Origin: an uncultured Desulfuromonadales bacterium | GTDB taxonomy: Bacteria > Desulfobacterota > Desulfuromonadia > Desulfuromonadales > Geopsychrobacteraceae | DNA length: 56,083 nt | Assembly: GCA_945787335.1 (NCBI GenBank) | Contig: CALZHR010000063.1 | Location: 1-56,083 of the forward strand | Direction of reading: 5' to 3' | In this document: positions 16,051-23,983 of the stretch, piece after piece | How positions within the stretch are numbered: position 1 is the stretch's first letter | How the letters are laid out: each line of letters begins with the position of its first letter | Translations under genes and position numbers: made by a program | Notes under the pieces: model-generated | What the model was told of the DNA's origin: nothing | The model's database searches: none | What the model saw: only the letters and a program-made list of their open reading frames with translations

Positions 16051-16488
16051 ATGAACGAGGTGAGCGAAAAAAATACCATTTGGGTCGCAGTCCCCTACTA
16101 CTGCGCGCTGCTGATGCCAAAACGGGGGCTCAGCCGGATCTATTTTTTCGTTCAGGTCGACCTGGTAAAAGGGCATATCTGCTATCAAACAATGAAGATC
16201 TGGCCCGGACAACAGATTGGCAGCCTGGCCAGTTGGCTGCGATCGCAGGGTGTACAAGGGGTGCTCAGTACCGATATGGCCCCGAAATATGTTCTGGAGT
16301 TGCGGCACCTGGGAATTTGGCACTGGCAGGCCGAAGCCAGTGATAGTGACGACTTGATCAGCACTTGGTTCGCTCGTCTTGCGGGCGAAGATTACAGTTG
16401 CTTCAGGGCGCAGCAATTGGCCATGAGGCAACAAGGGAGCAGCAGTGAAAATCGCCATCTCAGCACGCGGTCCAACGCCTTACAGTGA
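16051..16488 (+). CDS. NifX/NifB-like (dinitrogenase cofactor family) domain protein
   Basis: This 145-residue soluble protein has a fold pattern like the dinitrogenase iron-molybdenum cofactor (NifX/NafY) family. A first strand IWVAVPYY, a mid-region LASWLRSQGVQGVLSTDMAPK and a strand LRHLGIWHW match that family's layout, though the sequence is diverged and lacks the usual glycine-rich loop after the first strand. It would bind or carry a metal cofactor; the substrate is unknown. It is the first gene after the sigma54 promoter, with almost no leader; a GTG at 16060 is an alternative start. It overlaps the next gene, a clearer family member, by 44 bases in another frame. Confidence 0.6.
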   Translation: MNEVSEKNTIWVAVPYYCALLMPKRGLSRIYFFVQVDLVKGHICYQTMKIWPGQQIGSLASWLRSQGVQGVLSTDMAPKYVLELRHLGIWHWQAEASDSDDLISTWFARLAGEDYSCFRAQQLAMRQQGSSSENRHLSTRSNALQ

Positions 16489-16864
16489 TATCGATGAACG
16501 CTTCGGGCGCGCTTACTGGTTCCTTGTTTACTGCGATGAGGATGACAGTTGGCTGCCGGTTGACAACAGTGAAAATCGGTCGTTGGCCAATGGCGCGGGC
16601 AGCAGCACCGCGGAAATGATGAAGGAACTCGAGATCGACCTGGTGTTGACCGGTGAGACCGGACCTAAGGCGTTCCGGGTGTTGAGCCAGGCCGGAATCA
16701 AGATCTGCCACGGCGTCTGCGGGCTGGTCAGCGATGTCCTCGATGCCTGGAAAAAGCATGAACTGCAGACCGCGAAAGCGGCGAATGATAATGGCAGTCC
16801 GAATTGCCTGATGACCGCGACGAGGCAATCAGGGCCGGCCAGCGGAGTTTACAACAAAGTCTGA
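16445..16864 (+). CDS. NifX-like dinitrogenase cofactor family protein
   Basis: This 139-residue protein is a recognisable member of the dinitrogenase iron-molybdenum cofactor biosynthesis family (NifX, NifB C-terminus, NafY). It starts with MKIAISARG, then has a DERFGRAYWFLVY segment. The hallmark ELEIDLVLTGETGPKAFRVLSQAGIKI covers about residues 61-88. The tail after about residue 115 is low in structure. No nitrogenase genes are in the window. It lies between another family member and an NrfD-type electron-transfer complex, so a role in metal-cluster handling for that complex is an inference. It starts within the end of the preceding gene. Confidence 0.8.
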   Translation: MKIAISARGPTPYSDIDERFGRAYWFLVYCDEDDSWLPVDNSENRSLANGAGSSTAEMMKELEIDLVLTGETGPKAFRVLSQAGIKICHGVCGLVSDVLDAWKKHELQTAKAANDNGSPNCLMTATRQSGPASGVYNKV

Positions 16865-16943
16865 GCTGCCCGAAGCAGGTACGGGCCGAAAGTTAACCGC
16901 TTCGAAACCATACGAAGCAATTACAAATGGAATGGAGGACAGC

Positions 16944-18158
16944 ATGGCAAGTAGTTCCCGGATCTCCGGCATGACGCTCAACGCACTGGAGAGCGCCCTG
17001 GTCGGACGACTCAAAACTGGCAGTAACGCTTATTACCTTTCCTTGTCGATCTGCGCAATGTTGCTGTTTGCCGGTTCGGTGGCCGGTCTGCAGGCGACTA
17101 TCGGCGGGCACCACGTGTTTTACGGCGTGACCCGGCAGGTCTCCTGGGGGGTGCTGATTTCGACCTACATCTTCTTCGTGGTCACATCGACCGGCCTGTG
17201 TCTGGTCTCCTCGATCGGCCACATCTTCGGCAGTAAAACCTTCCTGCCGATCGCCAAGCGGGCCTGCTTCCTGTCGATCTGTACCCTGCTGGCCGGTTTC
17301 TTTGTCATTGCCGCCGAAATCAAGGTGCCGATCCGGATGATGGTCTACAACATCATCTCACCGAATCTGACCTCGAACATCTGGTGGATGGGGACCCTTT
17401 ACGGTGTCGCCCTGGGGCTGATGATCGTTGAATTCATCTGCCTGCAGATCAATGCCCATAAGGTCGCGATCGTCGCCGGGTTCATTACGGTAATTGCGGA
17501 GATCGCCGCCAACAGTAACCTGGCCGGGGTTTTCGGCCTGCTCAACGGCCGCGAATTCTGGCATGGGCCCTACCTGCCGATCTTCTTTATCACCTCGGCG
17601 GTGATGGTCGGTTCGGCGGCGCTGATCTTCTTCTGCATCCTGGCGCAGAAGATCAATGGTGGAGAGATGGCCCCGGAGATGAAGACCTGTCTGTCGGCCT
17701 GCCGTAAGGTCGCCATCCTGATGATCTGCGTCATTCTCTTCTTCACCATCTGGCGCACTGTTTCGACCTTGGCCGGGATGCCGAACGGCCAGTATGTCGG
17801 GGTGATGGCGATGCTGACCGGGGATTACGCCCTGAGCTTCTGGGGTGGTGAGATCCTGATGACCCTGATTGCTCCGCTGGTCCTGTTTATTCTCTCCGGG
17901 GGCAAGAGGATGCGTATGATGCTGGTGGCTTCGGCCCTGATGGTGTTCGGCGCCTTCTTCATGCGCTACAACATGGTCATCGTCGGCCAGGTGATCCCGG
18001 TCTACCACGACCTGGGGGTGACCGGCTCAACCGAGCTGCTCAAGTATTTCCCGACCCTCAATGAGATCGTGGTGGTCCTGGGTGGCTTCGGCCTGGTCGG
18101 CTTCCTGTTCCTGCAGGGCGAGAAGATTTTCAACGGCCACAAAGTCGAAGAGCATTAG
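16944..18158 (+). CDS. NrfD/PsrC-type integral membrane quinone-interacting subunit (module 1)
   Basis: This 404-residue polytopic protein of the NrfD/PsrC/DmsC superfamily has about ten hydrophobic helices. It would exchange electrons and protons with menaquinone and pass electrons to the adjacent ferredoxin subunit. The late-helix motif FFMRYNMVIVGQ matches the conserved NrfD segment. I take the ATG at 16944 because GGAGG (16934-16938) is placed correctly for it and lies inside the alternative start at 16932. The next genes encode a TAT-type four-cluster ferredoxin and a cytochrome c. No molybdopterin subunit is present. It is expected to be transcribed from the sigma54 promoter at 16023. 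Confidence 0.88.
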   Translation: MASSSRISGMTLNALESALVGRLKTGSNAYYLSLSICAMLLFAGSVAGLQATIGGHHVFYGVTRQVSWGVLISTYIFFVVTSTGLCLVSSIGHIFGSKTFLPIAKRACFLSICTLLAGFFVIAAEIKVPIRMMVYNIISPNLTSNIWWMGTLYGVALGLMIVEFICLQINAHKVAIVAGFITVIAEIAANSNLAGVFGLLNGREFWHGPYLPIFFITSAVMVGSAALIFFCILAQKINGGEMAPEMKTCLSACRKVAILMICVILFFTIWRTVSTLAGMPNGQYVGVMAMLTGDYALSFWGGEILMTLIAPLVLFILSGGKRMRMMLVASALMVFGAFFMRYNMVIVGQVIPVYHDLGVTGSTELLKYFPTLNEIVVVLGGFGLVGFLFLQGEKIFNGHKVEEH

Positions 18159-18200
18159 GCGACGGACAGATTTAATCCTGACATCCTTAGGGAGATGAAG

Positions 18201-18956
18201 ATGAACAAGATGAAACTGAAACTGGATAAATTGATCAACGAAGGGGTCGAGAATCTGTCCGTCGAAGAGCGTCGCGGCTTCCTGAAAATGGGCTTGGTGG
18301 TCACCGGGGTCTTCGCTGGCGGCAGCCTGCTGTCGGTGACCTCGAATGTCGACAAGGCCTTTGCCTCGGCCAATCAATTTGCCGAGAAATACCCCTACAA
18401 GCCGCACTACAGCATGATCATGCACATCGACCGCTGCATCGATTGCGAGCTCTGCAAGGCGGCCTGTGCGGAAACCAACAAGGTCCCAAACTATGGATTC
18501 CGGACTCAGATTCTCGAGCGGCCGATTCCGGACGGCATCGACCAGAAGCGCGAGTTTCTGCCGGTTCTCTGCAACCACTGTAACGTCGCCCAATGTACGC
18601 GGGTCTGTCCGACCAAGGCGACCTATAAAAATCAGCAGAACGGCATCGTCATGATGGACACCTCCAAGTGCATTGGTTGTCTTTCCTGTCAGCTGGCCTG
18701 CCCCTACAATGCCCGTTACTTCAATGAGGAAAAATGGGCGGTCGATAAATGCAACTTCTGCTTCGATACCCGCCTGAGCAAGGGCGAGAAGCTGACCGCC
18801 TGCTCCGATGCCTGCCCCGCCGGGGTGCGGGTGTTCGGTGACCTGTCGAACCAGCGGGACCGGGTCTATAAGGAAGTGCACACTGTCTCCAGGACGGTCT
18901 GGGTGCTGCGTCCCGAAGCGGGAACCAAGCCGAACGTTTTCTACACCAGAGGCTAA
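18201..18956 (+). CDS. TAT-exported 4x[4Fe-4S] ferredoxin subunit (NrfC/PsrB type, module 1)
   Basis: This 251-residue iron-sulfur subunit would wire the NrfD-type membrane protein to a periplasmic cytochrome. An RRGFLKMG twin-arginine motif precedes a hydrophobic stretch near residues 25-50, indicating TAT export or anchoring. Sixteen cysteines in four groups predict four cubane clusters: CIDCELCKAAC, CNHCNVAQCTRVCP, CIGCLSCQLACP and CNFC...CSDACP. The ATG at 18201 is preferred over 18195 because AGGGAG lies 6 bases upstream of it. The gene is 42 bp after the NrfD gene. Confidence 0.92.
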   Translation: MNKMKLKLDKLINEGVENLSVEERRGFLKMGLVVTGVFAGGSLLSVTSNVDKAFASANQFAEKYPYKPHYSMIMHIDRCIDCELCKAACAETNKVPNYGFRTQILERPIPDGIDQKREFLPVLCNHCNVAQCTRVCPTKATYKNQQNGIVMMDTSKCIGCLSCQLACPYNARYFNEEKWAVDKCNFCFDTRLSKGEKLTACSDACPAGVRVFGDLSNQRDRVYKEVHTVSRTVWVLRPEAGTKPNVFYTRG

Positions 18957-18998
18957 CCAGGGCGGTTAAGCGCTGACCAATAACAAGGAGGAAGTTCC

Positions 18999-19394
18999 AT
19001 GAAACGGATTACGTTACTCATAATCACCGCTCTGGCTGCCATGCTGGCGTTCAGCGCAGGCCTGGTCGCCGCCAGTGACGACGGCTACCCTGACTACGAT
19101 ATCATCTACACCGAGCCGGTGGTCGGAGTGGTCTTCAGCCACACCTTCCATGTCGAGGAAGCCGGCATGGATTGCGACAGCTGTCATGATGGAGTCTTTG
19201 AAATGGAAGCCCAAGCCGCACAGGCACAGCCCGACTACAACATGCTGGCCTTGAGCGAAGGGCGCTATTGCGGCGTCTGCCACGATGGCGATACCGCCTT
19301 CGATTCCAACAGTCGCTGCGCCAGCTGCCACATCGGGGTGATCGGCTACAACCGCGCCAACGGAATCGAGGAAGCGGCTCATGGCGGTCATTAA
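18999..19394 (+). CDS. Triheme c-type cytochrome (c7/c3-like, module 1)
   Basis: This 131-residue periplasmic protein has a signal peptide at about residues 1-25 (hydrophobic LLIITALAAMLAFSAGLVAA). Three CxxCH heme sites follow: CDSCH, CGVCH and CASCH. The heme-ligand pattern FSHTFHVEEAGMDCDSCH resembles the c7-type triheme domain, in which an HxxxH segment supplies distal ligands. It probably receives electrons from the ferredoxin subunit. AGGAGG precedes the ATG. It is in the same operon, 42 bp after the ferredoxin gene. Confidence 0.88.
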   Translation: MKRITLLIITALAAMLAFSAGLVAASDDGYPDYDIIYTEPVVGVVFSHTFHVEEAGMDCDSCHDGVFEMEAQAAQAQPDYNMLALSEGRYCGVCHDGDTAFDSNSRCASCHIGVIGYNRANGIEEAAHGGH

Positions 19395-19453
19395 GTCTAT
19401 GCATCACTCTGATACTGAATATGATTTGGCTTCTGTCGCCGGGAGAAATTTTC

Positions 19454-19654
19454 ATGGAGACGGTTGCCAGCCGGAACAGATTTGTCACTCCGGCCAGAGA
19501 AGGACCGCTGAAAAATGTCAGTGTGGAAGCGGTCACCAGCCGATTTGTCAATCTGTGGCTCTGCCTTCTGGCTGCACTTCTGGCCGGCTCCCTGGTCTGC
19601 ATTGCGGTGCTGGTGGCCTGGCCCAGTGTCGCGAATCTGGCTGCCGGCATCTGA
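19454..19654 (+). CDS. Small single-span membrane protein (module 1)
   Basis: This 66-residue protein has a polar N-terminal half (about 30 residues) and one strong hydrophobic helix (LWLCLLAALLAGSLVCIAVLVAW, about residues 34-56). I recognise no family. GGGAGA lies 7 bases upstream of the ATG at 19454, which favours it over the in-frame ATG at 19421. It is the last gene before a terminator. Its place behind the cytochrome suggests a small accessory subunit of the NrfD complex, which is an inference. It could be a chance frame, but the ribosome site, the clean helix and the operon position argue for a gene. Confidence 0.55.
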   Translation: METVASRNRFVTPAREGPLKNVSVEAVTSRFVNLWLCLLAALLAGSLVCIAVLVAWPSVANLAAGI

Positions 19655-19708
19655 CCGAGGGACTGCTTTAGGATATATACCGAATACAGTTGGGGAAGAC
19701 ATGCTGTC

Positions 19709-19739
19709 GGGCGCTCGAAAGGGCGCCCATTTTTTTTTC
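19709..19739 (+). terminator. Rho-independent terminator of the module 1 operon
   Basis: GGGCGC and GCGCCC arms around a TCGAAAGG loop are followed by a T-rich tract (ATTTTTTTTT), 55 bases after the small membrane protein. Confidence 0.85.
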
Positions 19740-19970
19740 TTCATTCAGTGCGGAGCTGTGCGGAAGAGTGTGCAGCCATTTGACGGTGCCGTGTTGCATT
19801 TATGTTGCAAAGGCCAACTTTTTATTTGCTTTTTTTCCACATATTGGGTAATTATTAGGCGTTTTGCCGTTCAAGTCTTCGGGCCGTTCGGAACGAACTG
19901 CCCGCTCTTATTTTTATTTCACTAATTATTTCAGTGAGTAAAGCGGGTCAAGCCGAAAAGGAAAAGCGTC
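19740..19970. other. Upstream region of the octaheme cytochrome gene
   Basis: It holds ATTTGACGGT at 19779-19788, a decamer also present upstream of modules 2 and 3. Two direct GTTGCA half-sites follow at 19793 and 19804, one helical turn apart. I found no convincing -24/-12 or -35/-10 pair and no gene. Confidence 0.5.
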
Positions 19971-21137
19971 ATGGGTATGAGCGTCAAGGATTTTTTAACC
20001 TGGTGCCGTAAGCATCTGATTCTGGTGACGGTTGCCACAGTTGTTCTGATTGTTGCCTTCGGCTATGTCAATGTGCAGGTTCTGCATATGACATCAGAGC
20101 CTGAATTCTGTCATCTCTGTCACCCGGCAAAGGGTTTCGGGGCCTTGGCCGAGGTTGATTCCTGGGAACACTCCGGGCACGCCGAAGCCGGCGTCTCCTG
20201 TCTCGATTGTCATGGCCAGCCGGGAGTCTTCGGCTACATGAAAGCCAAGATGGGCGGCTTGAAAGACCTCTACTTCCAGGTGACGATTACCCCGGAAGAG
20301 AAGCGCAAGATCCTCGAAAACCCGGACGAAGACCTGGTCCCTTCGTTGCAGTGCCTGTTCTGCCACACCGATGAGGGGAACAAGCAATACCGCGAAGAGC
20401 ACAAGTACACCATGCAGCTCGTCGAGATGCGGATGCTCGACTCGGTGAAGAACCCTGAATTCCGGATGCGCAAGGGGCTGCCAGATATCATGGAGGAAAC
20501 CTTTGTCGGCGGGTCTCACTTCGACCACGCCTTCCATATCGAGTCGTTCGAGATGGAGTGCAACAACTGCCACTTCGGGCTGATCCACCGTGAGCAGTCA
20601 AAGACCGACCGGATGAACATGTGCCTGGTCTGTCACGCTGAGAACGAGGGTTCCTCGGCCCCGCAACTGGCTGACTGCAAGGCCTGCCACGAAGCTCAGG
20701 TGGCAATGAACGAAGGCCGGGGTGCCAAGGGCGTCGCTGGTGAATACAGTCTGATGTATGCCGCTGATATCGACTGCGAAGGCTGCCACACCGGCGCTGA
20801 GACCGGTCAGTTCCGTCCGACCGCAGAGACCTGCGTGGTCTGTCATGAAGAAGAGTATGTCGATATCTTCAACGACTGGGCCAGTGAAACCCAGGGACAG
20901 ATTGAAGAGCTGAAGGTACTGAGGGCTCATGTGGAAACCGAACTCAAAGAGGCGGACACGCGCAAGCGCAACACCGAGGAGCTCTGGGCACTCTATCAGA
21001 AGGCCATTTACAACCTGCGTTTCGTCAAGAATGATGGAACCAGCGGCGTGCATAACAGCGAGTACGCCAACATGATTCTCGGTTCGGTGAAGACCGATCT
21101 GAATGATGTGCTGAAAGGCTTGGAACAAGCCTGGTAG
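19971..21137 (+). CDS. Membrane-anchored octaheme c-type cytochrome (NapC/NrfH-like N-terminus)
   Basis: This 388-residue protein has an uncleaved N-terminal anchor helix (LILVTVATVVLIVAFGYVNV, about residues 16-35). Eight CxxCH sites follow: CHLCH, CLDCH, CLFCH, CNNCH, CLVCH, CKACH, CEGCH and CVVCH. The first two with the EHSGHAEAGVSCLDCHG segment resemble the NapC/NirT/NrfH quinol-dehydrogenase family. The middle FDHAFHIESFEMECNNCH looks like a c7-type unit. The C-terminal helical part after the last heme, ending in FVKNDGTSGVHNSEYA, resembles the C-terminus of NrfA-type cytochromes. It probably moves electrons from the membrane into the periplasm. It has its own leader with regulatory repeats and its own terminator. 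Confidence 0.9.
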   Translation: MGMSVKDFLTWCRKHLILVTVATVVLIVAFGYVNVQVLHMTSEPEFCHLCHPAKGFGALAEVDSWEHSGHAEAGVSCLDCHGQPGVFGYMKAKMGGLKDLYFQVTITPEEKRKILENPDEDLVPSLQCLFCHTDEGNKQYREEHKYTMQLVEMRMLDSVKNPEFRMRKGLPDIMEETFVGGSHFDHAFHIESFEMECNNCHFGLIHREQSKTDRMNMCLVCHAENEGSSAPQLADCKACHEAQVAMNEGRGAKGVAGEYSLMYAADIDCEGCHTGAETGQFRPTAETCVVCHEEEYVDIFNDWASETQGQIEELKVLRAHVETELKEADTRKRNTEELWALYQKAIYNLRFVKNDGTSGVHNSEYANMILGSVKTDLNDVLKGLEQAW

Positions 21138-21160
21138 GCAATCGTTCTCGAGTGATTGAT

Positions 21161-21197
21161 AAAGCCCCATCCGGTTCGTCCGGGTGGGGCTTTTTTT
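21161..21197 (+). terminator. Rho-independent terminator after the octaheme cytochrome
   Basis: AAGCCCCATCCGG pairs with CCGGGTGGGGCTT and is followed by seven T residues, 24 bases after the stop codon. Confidence 0.95.
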
Positions 21198-21228
21198 ATC
21201 GGTTCTGTGACCCATCAAAAAGAAGGAT

Positions 21229-21452
21229 AGCCACTAGGCCAGCAAGAACACCAGGGACAATCATGAGCATTAACGCGGAGTCGGAGAGATGCAGAGAAGG
21301 TCAGGGCCAAAAAAAGAATCAATTTTTAATTAATACTACAAAGAGAAAGATGATTGCCTATCTCTGCGAAATCCCCTACTCAGCGTCGCTGCGTTAAAGA
21401 GCTTTTCCTCGTGCCCTTGGTGCTTCGGTGGCTGCAGCCTTTGTTTTGGTTG
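21229..21452 (+). repeat. Dispersed imperfect-palindrome repeat, copy A
   Basis: It is homologous over its full length to 37939-38153, in the same orientation. Shared blocks include CAGCATTAACGCGGAGTC-like sequence near the left, CTCTGCGAA and CAGCG in the middle, and TTCGTGCCCTTGGTGC and GCAGCCTTTG near the right. The ends are imperfect inverted copies built on CACGAAG and CACCAAG words. No open frame spans it. Together with 21453-21596, where I see nothing, it fills the gap between the octaheme gene and the convergent DUF2339 gene. Confidence 0.8.
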
Positions 21453-21596
21453 CAGGTGTTTACGAAATCGGCCGGCGGTATGAGCCGTACAAGCCGGCAG
21501 GGTGGACTTGCATGACCCCATTCCCGCCGGCTCGCTTTGTCCGGGCGGCTGTTGTTATTGCCTCTGGACAGGGTTCCTGTGCTGCTGTAAGGGTGG

Positions 21597-23402
21597 TCAC
21601 TGCGCCGGTTCTTCGAGCTTAGGCGCCTGAATTTTCTGCTCCTGGCGCCTTTCAACAATCTGCATCCGCCCCAGGGCGATGGAGATCAGCGCCGCCGCCA
21701 GGCCGAACGAGAAGACGCTGGCCAGTTGCGGGACGCCGGTCAGGTTGAACATGTCGATCATGAAAACTTTGGCCCCGCCAATGATCGTGACCAGAATCGA
21801 AACATTACGCAATTCCTTGTGCTGCCAGAGCAGCGCCAGAATCATAATCACGGTCGCCGCACCGTTGATCGAAACCGACTGGATCGCCATGAACTCAGGG
21901 ACAAAGGCCTCCTTGCTGTAGTGCAGCAGCCCCTGGAAGACCAGGACCATGGTCATGAAATAGCCGTCTGCCAACCCGGCGAGCAGTACGAAAACGGCAG
22001 TGCGGTCTTTTTTGTCGACCTCTGAGAAGAATCGCGATTTTTCCGCGGGAGGATTTTTACGGCAGAAGCGATAGTGAGCCAGGCCCAGCAGGCCGCAGAT
22101 GGCAGTCACTGTCAGGGCAATGAGTGGGTCATTGCTCACTCCTTCGCCGCCGAGCTGGACCGTCATTATGAAACTGACATAGGCTTGCAGCAGGTAGGAG
22201 GTGAAGCGCATGCCGCCGCTGTCCCACTCCCGGGCGTAATAAGCAATCCCCAGCGCCAGGGCCGAGTAGATCGGCAGCGGGAGCAGCATGCTGCCGAACA
22301 GCGCCGGCAGGGAGAAGGCGAGCAGGATTGTGCCGCCGGCGATAAAGGTATTGGTGCCTGGGGCGCCGCTTGCCTGCCGAGAGGCCAGCCAGGAAGCGAT
22401 GAAGAAATGCAGGATCGCTGCCGCAGTCGCCCCACCGCCGAAATCGGGCGGATTGTTAATGACGTACATGCCGATAACGTAACACCAGGCGGCATTGAGG
22501 CTCGGCAGCATGTAATCAAATTTGGAGATTTTCTCTCCGGCCGGGGTGCGGACAATGCCGAACAGCGAGATGAACATGAAGCTGAAGCCGATCAGGGCGA
22601 CGATCGGCAGGAACCAGTCTGGCGCCAGCGGTTCAAGCATATCCTCCCCGCGGAGCACGACCATACCCAGTTTCAACCCCCAGATCTGCAGCATGAAATG
22701 AGTGGTGAACATCAGGATCCAGCGGAGCCAGGAGCTGCGTTTCAGCCTGGTGGCAAAATAGCCAAGAATGTTGGCGACCCAGAGCAGCAGGCCCATGTAG
22801 GGAAAGAAGGGGGTCGGATAGTCAATCGCGACCCCTGTCAGGCACATGGCCAGGGTGCCGACGAGTATCGGCAGGGCGACTTTGTGGCGATAGCTGGTGA
22901 AGGCCATGCAGACCCCGGTGGCGGCCAGGATGAGATAGGCCATCTCCATGGGGATCGCTTTGAAGCGGGTATAGGTTTCGAACACGACGCTGAACATTAA
23001 CAGGCCGCCAACGAGCGAGAAAACCGGGGCCAGCGAGCTGTTGCGCCGATAAAGGTAGTGGCCGCCACCGAGCAGGGAACCGGCGTAAATAATGCCGAAA
23101 AGGGCACCAACCTCCATGCCGATGATGCCGCCATCACTCATGGTGCGCAGGCCCAAGGCAACGACCAGCAGAAAGCAGAGACTCGAAATCCGGGGGAGCA
23201 GCGCTGTGCGGCCAGCCCAGTTCAGAACCTCTTCCGACTTTTCTGCTTTCACGGCGCTTTGAATCTTGGATTTTTTGCTTTCACTTTTAAGCTGCTGTGT
23301 CTCTGGCAGACCCTCCAGAAGGTCCAGCCGCGAGCGCAGGGCGCGAATCTCCTCTTCGAGCTGGGTGACTCTGCTTTCAAGCGGGTGGTGCTCTGTTGAC
23401 AT
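21597..23402 (-). CDS. DUF2339-type polytopic membrane protein
   Basis: This 601-residue inner membrane protein has a cytosolic N-terminal coiled coil (RVTQLEEEIRALRSRLDLLEG, about residues 10-30). A basic linker and some 16-18 hydrophobic helices continue nearly to the end. This matches the DUF2339 family of unknown function. I use the ATG at 23402 (MSTEHHPLE), since the longer frame adds a segment unlike the family. It sits alone on the minus strand between modules 1 and 2. No clear terminator or promoter is visible. Confidence 0.75.
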   Translation of the reverse strand: MSTEHHPLESRVTQLEEEIRALRSRLDLLEGLPETQQLKSESKKSKIQSAVKAEKSEEVLNWAGRTALLPRISSLCFLLVVALGLRTMSDGGIIGMEVGALFGIIYAGSLLGGGHYLYRRNSSLAPVFSLVGGLLMFSVVFETYTRFKAIPMEMAYLILAATGVCMAFTSYRHKVALPILVGTLAMCLTGVAIDYPTPFFPYMGLLLWVANILGYFATRLKRSSWLRWILMFTTHFMLQIWGLKLGMVVLRGEDMLEPLAPDWFLPIVALIGFSFMFISLFGIVRTPAGEKISKFDYMLPSLNAAWCYVIGMYVINNPPDFGGGATAAAILHFFIASWLASRQASGAPGTNTFIAGGTILLAFSLPALFGSMLLPLPIYSALALGIAYYAREWDSGGMRFTSYLLQAYVSFIMTVQLGGEGVSNDPLIALTVTAICGLLGLAHYRFCRKNPPAEKSRFFSEVDKKDRTAVFVLLAGLADGYFMTMVLVFQGLLHYSKEAFVPEFMAIQSVSINGAATVIMILALLWQHKELRNVSILVTIIGGAKVFMIDMFNLTGVPQLASVFSFGLAAALISIALGRMQIVERRQEQKIQAPKLEEPAQ

Positions 23403-23983
23403 GTATTGACTCCAGGTTGCGGCGAGTGAATTTGTCGCTACGGCTTGGTTATCTTGCAGTCTCAATACCGTTAAATGACGACGGTGTAAATGATTGATTT
23501 TATTTGTTTGGCAGAAAAGAGCAGGGGTAAATTGTTGTCCTTGTCAATATAACAATATTTGACGGTAATGGCTCGAAAAAACAGCAATTTGAAAAATATT
23601 AAAAATAGACCTATTGATTCGTAAAACGCTTTTCTATATATTGGCCATTGCGCGGCATGCTCAGTCAAATCGCGACTCCCTGCTCGGTGAGATGCTGAAT
23701 GCGGTCAGCTGCGAAGGGTATTGGGGCGTTGTCCAGGCAACGTCGGTTCAGATATGCCTGCCAGATTGTCGAGAGCGACTAAGAATCTCGGATCACAGTG
23801 AAAACGCTGAAGAGATAAATTTTATTCAGCCTGTTGGCCTGTGAACGATCAACTGCTATCCTTTAATCTGGTCTATTAATAAAAACCTATTTTATTTCTG
23901 TTGAGCTGTTTTCAGTCTGCGCCTTTCATGTTTGTGGCTGCAGCCTGAAAGAGCCAGGGTTTCCTACTGACGGCGAGGTATCG
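23403..23983. other. Divergent upstream region of module 2
   Basis: This 581-base region holds no credible gene. The imperfect palindrome GTCAATAT-AACA-ATATTTGAC (23542-23562) runs into the decamer ATTTGACGGT (23557-23566), which is shared with the leaders of module 3 and the octaheme gene. TTGGCCATTGCGCGGCA at 23641 has a -24/-12-like GG-N10-GC spacing but a poor -12 element. The leader between the decamer and the first gene is over 400 bases. Confidence 0.45.

Noticed and set aside
23641-23657. Possible -24/-12 promoter of module 2 (TTGGCCATTGCGCGGCA)
   Set aside because: The GG-N10-GC spacing is right, but the -12 box is poor and no dyad of the GTTGCA type is nearby.
23614-23844. 76-codon frame in the module 2 leader
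   Set aside because: It has a poor start context, no ribosome site and no recognisable pattern.
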